In this document: positions 17,501-19,817 of the stretch, piece after piece
Layout of the letters: each line of letters begins with the position of its first letter
Numbering within the stretch: the first letter of the stretch is position 1
Source: Chersky-822 sp035509195
GTDB taxonomy: Bacteria > Actinomycetota > Actinomycetes > Streptosporangiales > Streptosporangiaceae
Assembly: GCA_035509195.1 (NCBI GenBank)
Contig: DATJLT010000042.1
Location: 1 to 19,817 of the forward strand
DNA length: 19,817 nucleotides
Reading direction: 5' to 3'
The notes under the pieces: model-generated
The model's input: the letters and a program-made list of their open reading frames with translations, nothing else
Database searches by the model: none
What the model was told of the DNA's origin: nothing
Made by a program: the position numbers and the translations under genes

Positions 17501-18377
17501 GCTCGGGGTGAAGCACGCGGACCGCATTGATGCCGCACTGCGTTCCGCGCTTGTCGCGCACGTGGACCTTGAGGGATTCTTCAGCGAGGACGCGGCTGAG
17601 CCATTCTTCGTCAAAAACCTCGAGCGGGTGCAGGGCGACGAGCGGGACGCGATCATCTTGTCGATCGGGTACGGCAAGCATCCTGACGGGCGGATGCGCT
17701 ACAACTGGGGTCCGCTGCTCAGGGATGGCGGGGAACGGCGGCTGAACGTGGCCGCTACTCGCGCCAAGCGGCGGCTCACCCTGGTCAGCTCGTTCTCCAG
17801 CCACGACGTTGACCCCGACCGGGTTACCAAGGCCGGGGCGCGGATGCTGGCCGATTACCTGGACTACGCGGCGTCAGGCGGTTCCGCGCCTTCCGCCTCT
17901 CCAGGGCCTGCGGCCGACCTGAGCGCGTTCGAGGCGGACGTAAGGCACCGGCTTGCCGAGTGCGGGATCACGGTGGTACCGCAGTACGGGGTCGGTGGGT
18001 ACCGTGTCGACTTCGCGGCCACTCATCCGGACGACGCCGACCGGATGGTTCTCGCGATCGAAGCTGACGGCGCTTCGTATCACCGTTCGGTAACGGTAAG
18101 GGACCGTGACCGGCTGCGGGGCGAGCACCTTCGCAGGCTGGGCTGGAGCTTCCACCGTATCTGGTCGACGAGTTGGTTCCAGGACCCTGAGGCGGAGGTG
18201 ACCAAGCTAAGGGACGCCTACCAGGCCGCCGTGGTCAGCGCGGACATCAGCTCTCCGGTTCAGGCTCCGGCCCAGGCCCCGGTTCAGGCTCCGGTTCAGG
18301 CCCCGGTTCAGGCCCCGTCAGGACCGGGGAAGGAGGTCGAGGTGCGCCCCGATCCTGAGGTCGGAGTAGTTCGGTGA
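14589..18377 (+). CDS. DUF4011-SF1 helicase-Vsr/MTES_1575-like nuclease (Hhe-like)
   Basis: A 1262-aa protein in three parts. The N-terminus (about 1-120, with SLTDLGGRNTLLYY) resembles DUF4011. An Upf1-like SF1 helicase follows: Walker A GPPGTGKS 284-291, DEASQ 815-819, GDDRQLPPT 839-847, WHYRSRDE 893-900, QGDERD 1015-1020 and NVAATRAKR 1053-1061. A long helical insert (about 365-770) separates motif Ia from motif II. The C-terminus (about 1112-1200) looks like a PD-(D/E)xK nuclease of the MTES_1575/Vsr group: E1115, D1141 in YRVDF, E1158-x-D1160-G and H1165. All catalytic motifs are present, so it is probably an active DNA helicase-nuclease. DUF4011-helicase-Vsr is the layout of the anti-phage system Hhe. 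The tail (about 1221-1243) is a QAPV repeat. The start lacks a strong ribosome binding site. No other defence gene is adjacent, so the defence role is inference. Confidence 0.9.
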   Translation: MQLLSQDRRSRLIAVAQESWVSSLTDLGGRNTLLYYKDRRSGTLDLAAADPAAVAQFVTTGSIRLTRLFRDVDARADAIRRVQVIYRKARELLEERGIRAGYLATGIARWDELFLLPAAPVLLRGLVIAPTRARHDDFELVLDDDSEVNPVLLHKLASVFGAATDKLAEERGEQLFDSLRRAAIAAEVPGFEITGRMVIGTFTYAKLPMVRDLQSAGELLNDSDVVAAIAGDPDAQELLSAGDDDETDLLPDSPEADYSVLDADSSQRSAIGAVLSGRSLVIHGPPGTGKSQTIANLIAALVAEGRKVLFVAEKRAAIDAVLSRLKGVDLGELVLDIHEGTRDRQRITRDLGDSLDLAQQAQAPDDDGRRRRLADRQRRLTDHVRALHEAHPPWGLTPFQVQSALLGIPEAARNPVRLPAPERIRPDDAEELRDELKEFARLGGFALRPEATPWFGARLRTPDDVRRACDLAAQLSSHALPRLMERQGRAAASVGLRAPDSYQAVLVRMRLYEGVELTLRALRPEVFDGDPQALADAVAGTGELSMGDRRRLKREARRLLLSDGKHGREETASVFLTAARQLAGWNAARLGSGTTGGSDAGRPAAPVLLAEMKELLTECAVRLDALRGFIDLRAEDLGDQLSELVADQETAWRLPRLYELAAKFDRLSLGPLLDRLGRAQAGPSLAAEAFDHAWYASILDQIRVRDPRYAAEPGGALDELADDFRTRDVEHLIANRRRVRHAWASRLREAQERHPLQARVIRKQAALRRGHLPLRRLLDQTGDVLFALKPCWAMSPLMVSQVLPAARLFDVVIFDEASQIVPADAIPAIMRAHQIVVAGDDRQLPPTSFFRQVGEADDDTDDLSEEELVSFGAGFESVLDALRPLLPTWPLAWHYRSRDERLVAFSNARIYGGALTTFPGVLRDDCLRHVVVTQTPEPGQDVSVTAEVNKVVELVLSHASTRPSESLGVIALGVKHADRIDAALRSALVAHVDLEGFFSEDAAEPFFVKNLERVQGDERDAIILSIGYGKHPDGRMRYNWGPLLRDGGERRLNVAATRAKRRLTLVSSFSSHDVDPDRVTKAGARMLADYLDYAASGGSAPSASPGPAADLSAFEADVRHRLAECGITVVPQYGVGGYRVDFAATHPDDADRMVLAIEADGASYHRSVTVRDRDRLRGEHLRRLGWSFHRIWSTSWFQDPEAEVTKLRDAYQAAVVSADISSPVQAPAQAPVQAPVQAPVQAPSGPGKEVEVRPDPEVGVVR

Positions 18378-18651
18378 GGGTGGCGATCTCCGCGGCCAGG
18401 GCAGTGCGGCCTTCGCTGGTGATGCTGACCCAGGTGCGCGGGCGGCGGCCCTCATAGCCCTTAGTGACCTCGATGAGGCCGGCCTCCTCAAGCACGGTCA
18501 GGTGCCTGGACAAGTTGCCCGCCGTCAGCCCGAGCGCGTCTCGCAGGTATCCGAAGTCGGCGCTCTTGGCCTCGGCCGTGATCGTCAGGATGCCCAGCCG
18601 GTGCCGCTGGTGAACGGTCTCGTCGAGGCCGTTCGTGGGATGCCTGGTCAC
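18247..18651 (-). CDS. Winged-helix transcriptional regulator
   Basis: A 134-aa DNA-binding protein. Residues 17-90 form a winged helix of the MarR/HTH_34 type: RHRLGILTI, the helix-turn-helix with YLRDALGLTAGNLSRHLTVLEEAGLIEV, then a basic wing GYEGRRPRTWVSIT. The C-terminal tail (about 113-134) is made of Glu-Pro and Gly-Pro dipeptides. It starts at GTG 18651, overlapping the stop of the membrane protein gene by 4 nt (GTGA) with GGAGAG 6 nt before, so the two are coupled. Its last 131 bp overlap the helicase gene tail to tail, and the Glu-Pro tail is encoded opposite the helicase QAPV repeats. It probably regulates its own operon, possibly through the dyad at 19499-19527 (inference). The ligand is unknown. 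Confidence 0.88.
   Translation of the reverse strand: MTRHPTNGLDETVHQRHRLGILTITAEAKSADFGYLRDALGLTAGNLSRHLTVLEEAGLIEVTKGYEGRRPRTWVSITSEGRTALAAEIATLTELLRPQDRGAPRPPSPVLTGPEPGPEPEPEPGPGPEPEPES
18255..18314. repeat. Five 12-bp tandem repeats coding on both strands
   Basis: Five units of CCGGTTCAGGCY (one with CCC for TTC). On the plus strand they encode QAPV/QAPA repeats at the helicase C-terminus; on the minus strand they encode the Glu-Pro/Gly-Pro tail of the winged-helix regulator. Because the unit length is a multiple of three, copies can be gained or lost without a frameshift in either gene. Confidence 0.85.
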
Positions 18652-19463
18652 GCCGCTCTCCGTTGCCTGCGCTGGGCTATGAACACGCCGGTCCCTGCGA
18701 CGAGCAGCACGAGCGCGGGCAGCAGCACGTTCGGCAGGCTGGTGAGCCGCCACTGGCCGGGCGATGGATTCCAGCCCAGGCGGAACAGGACGTTCTCGAT
18801 GTCATAGAGGCTGGCCAGGAGCGCTGTGCCCAGGTAGATCGCCGCGATCGCGCCAAGAGCCAGGCTGCGCTCGGCCCAGGCGAGCACGCAGAGGGCGGCC
18901 GCGATGATAAGGAAGGGAAAGGTGCCCCTGATCATCAGGTCACCTGGCCACAGTACGCTCAGCCAGCCGAAGGCGGGAAACCGCGAGAGCACAGGCAGCA
19001 CGACGGCGAGCCCGGTGAGAACGCCGAGCGTGACCAGGTAGCCGCGAGCCTCCGTGCTCAGGCCGACCTTGCGGGCATGGTACCTGTACCAGTACATGGT
19101 CGCGAGCAAGCCGCCGGTCAGCGCCACGAGCCAGTAGTAGCCCAGGTAGTTGTAGTTACTGCCGAGAGGGCCGGCGGATCCGCTGAGCAGCGGGAATTGC
19201 GGCTGGCCTCCCCTGACCGCGAGGATCTGGATGCCGCCGGACGGGGCAGGCGACTGGAGGTAGAACGGCATGGCGGCCAGGGTCAGCAAGCCGAACAGGA
19301 CGAGCGGGAACGCATACGCGTGCCGCACCGACCGCGCCGCCAAGCGCAGCCGCCTGAGGCTAGCCAGCAGGTCGGCGACGGGCACGGCCGCCTCGCCCGG
19401 TCCGGCGCTCGGCTTCTCAGGCTCCTCGAGCTCTCCACCGGTCTCGCCGCGATCCTCGGCCAT
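18648..19463 (-). CDS. Six-span membrane protein, function unknown
   Basis: A 271-aa integral membrane protein. A charged cytoplasmic N-terminus (about 1-50, rich in Glu, Pro and Gly) precedes six hydrophobic segments: FPLVLFGLLTLAAMPFYL, YYWLVALTGGLLATMYWY, LVTLGVLTGLAVVLPVL, PFLIIAAALCVLAWA, ALGAIAAIYLGTALLASLY and LLPALVLLVAGTGVFIA. A basic C-terminus follows. The ATG at 19463 is favoured over a GTG two codons earlier because TAAGGAG lies 6 nt upstream of the ATG but abuts the GTG. No transport or enzyme motif is recognisable. It is the first gene of a two-gene operon with the coupled winged-helix regulator, a pairing seen in actinomycetes where the regulator controls a membrane partner (general knowledge, not proof). 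Confidence 0.88.
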   Translation of the reverse strand: MAEDRGETGGELEEPEKPSAGPGEAAVPVADLLASLRRLRLAARSVRHAYAFPLVLFGLLTLAAMPFYLQSPAPSGGIQILAVRGGQPQFPLLSGSAGPLGSNYNYLGYYWLVALTGGLLATMYWYRYHARKVGLSTEARGYLVTLGVLTGLAVVLPVLSRFPAFGWLSVLWPGDLMIRGTFPFLIIAAALCVLAWAERSLALGAIAAIYLGTALLASLYDIENVLFRLGWNPSPGQWRLTSLPNVLLPALVLLVAGTGVFIAQRRQRRAA

Positions 19464-19498
19464 CGCCACTCCTTAGAGTCATCTCGCGTCACCATCGG

Positions 19499-19527
19499 CC
19501 AATAGCTTTGCAGAGCAAACCTATTGG
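19499..19527. promoter_or_regulatory. 29-bp dyad upstream of the membrane protein/regulator operon
   Basis: CCAATAG and CTATTGG flank TTTGC and GCAAA, with a single mismatched pair and a 3-nt centre: 12 paired positions in each arm. It ends 36 bp before the start codon at 19463, the usual place for an operator. The coupled winged-helix protein is the natural candidate to bind it (inference). A transcribed hairpin is the alternative. Confidence 0.5.
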
Positions 19528-19542
19528 CGCAAGCGAGTCTGT

Positions 19543-19720
19543 CAGTCCGGCCCACGATCCGGGGTTTGAGGGTGCGAGCGGCCCTCAATCCGGGGTTTGA
19601 GGGTACGGGCCGCCCCCAATCCGGGACCTGAGGGTGCGAGCCGCCCCCAATCCGGGACCTGGCAGTCCGGCCCACAATCCGGGGTTTGAGGGTGCGAGCG
19701 GCCCTCAATCCGGGGTTTAT
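19543..19720. repeat. 31-bp hairpin-forming repeat array
   Basis: The core ATCCGGGG-TTTGAGGG (variant ATCCGGGACCTGAGGG) recurs at 19557, 19588, 19619, 19650, 19677 and 19708. The period is 31 bp, apart from one step of 27. The first unit, with its leader CAGTCCGGCCCAC, is repeated 120 bp on at 19663, giving a higher-order duplication. Several units can fold as TTGAGGG (9-nt loop) CCCTCAA. There are no unique spacers, so it is not CRISPR, and the 31-bp period rules out a coding repeat. I see no gene between 19464 and 19817. Confidence 0.8.
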
Positions 19721-19817
19721 GGGGTTGCGGGCTGGCGGGGTTGCGGGGCTGGCGGGGTTGCGGGCTGGCGGGGTTGCGGGGCTGGCGGGGTTGCGGGGCT
19801 GGCGGGGTTGCGGGGCT
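19721..19817 (+). repeat. G-rich 16/17-bp tandem repeat, continues past the window
   Basis: The unit GGGGTTGCGGG(G)CTGGC occurs five times in full (16, 17, 16, 17, 17 bp) and a sixth is cut by the right edge. Runs of three to four G with short loops recur throughout, so the plus strand can form G-quadruplexes. Mixed unit lengths argue against coding. The total size of the array is unknown because it runs off the window. Confidence 0.85.

Noticed and set aside
14589..18377. Reading the helicase as a Mokosh or other multi-gene defence component
   Set aside because: There is no phospholipase D-like domain, no kinase-like domain and no partner gene. The nuclease at the C-terminus fits the Vsr/MTES_1575 type.
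19283..19708. Minus-strand frame with repeated peptide through the 31-bp array
   Set aside because: The 31-bp period shifts the frame every unit, so the apparent peptide repeat comes from one 120-bp duplication. It also overlaps the N-terminus of the membrane protein in another frame.
19543..19720. CRISPR array
   Set aside because: Repeats of 31 bp follow each other directly with no unique spacers, and no cas genes are present.

Overview
The window is high-GC DNA with GTG starts, leaderless-looking promoters, a PknB-type Ser/Thr kinase and a DrrA-type ABC ATPase. Together these point to an actinomycete (Actinomycetota); genus and species cannot be read from the sequence. It appears to be an ordinary chromosomal segment: I see no tRNA, rRNA, transposase, integrase or CRISPR array. 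Eleven genes are complete and one is cut by the left edge.

Left part (1-3452, all minus strand). A Ser/Thr kinase with one membrane span is followed by a small cassette: a ribbon-helix-helix regulator, a DUF4097 beta-strand-repeat protein, and the ATPase of a DrrA-like ABC exporter whose 3' end lies outside the window. The regulator gene has a well-formed promoter. A palindrome fills the gap between its -35 and -10 boxes and more half-sites lie upstream, which is what autorepression would look like.

Middle-left (3672-6658, plus strand). This holds a small secreted four-cysteine protein ending in a perfect hairpin, a probable 2-oxoglutarate/Fe(II) oxygenase, and a YbjJ-like MFS transporter. 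Each looks separately transcribed.

Centre (6780-14504). Two very large paralogous secreted peptidases (1142 and 1132 aa) lie on the minus strand, with a plus-strand TMEM175-like channel gene between them. They would be called S8 subtilisins, but the residues visible are those of sedolisins (S53): Glu-x-x-x-Asp instead of the HGT histidine, SGD instead of SGN, and GGTS at the nucleophile. The two genes also share an upstream block of about 60 bp.

Right part (14589-19463). A 1262-aa protein combines a DUF4011-like N-terminus, an SF1 helicase and a C-terminal Vsr/MTES_1575-like nuclease. This is the layout of the single-gene anti-phage system called Hhe. Its 3' end overlaps by 131 bp, tail to tail, a winged-helix regulator gene that is translationally coupled to a six-span membrane protein. 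Upstream of that pair lie a dyad, a 31-bp hairpin-forming repeat array, and a G-rich 16/17-bp tandem array that runs off the right edge.

The best candidates for under-described biology are the sedolisin-like peptidase pair with its shared promoter block, and the DUF4011-helicase-nuclease protein.
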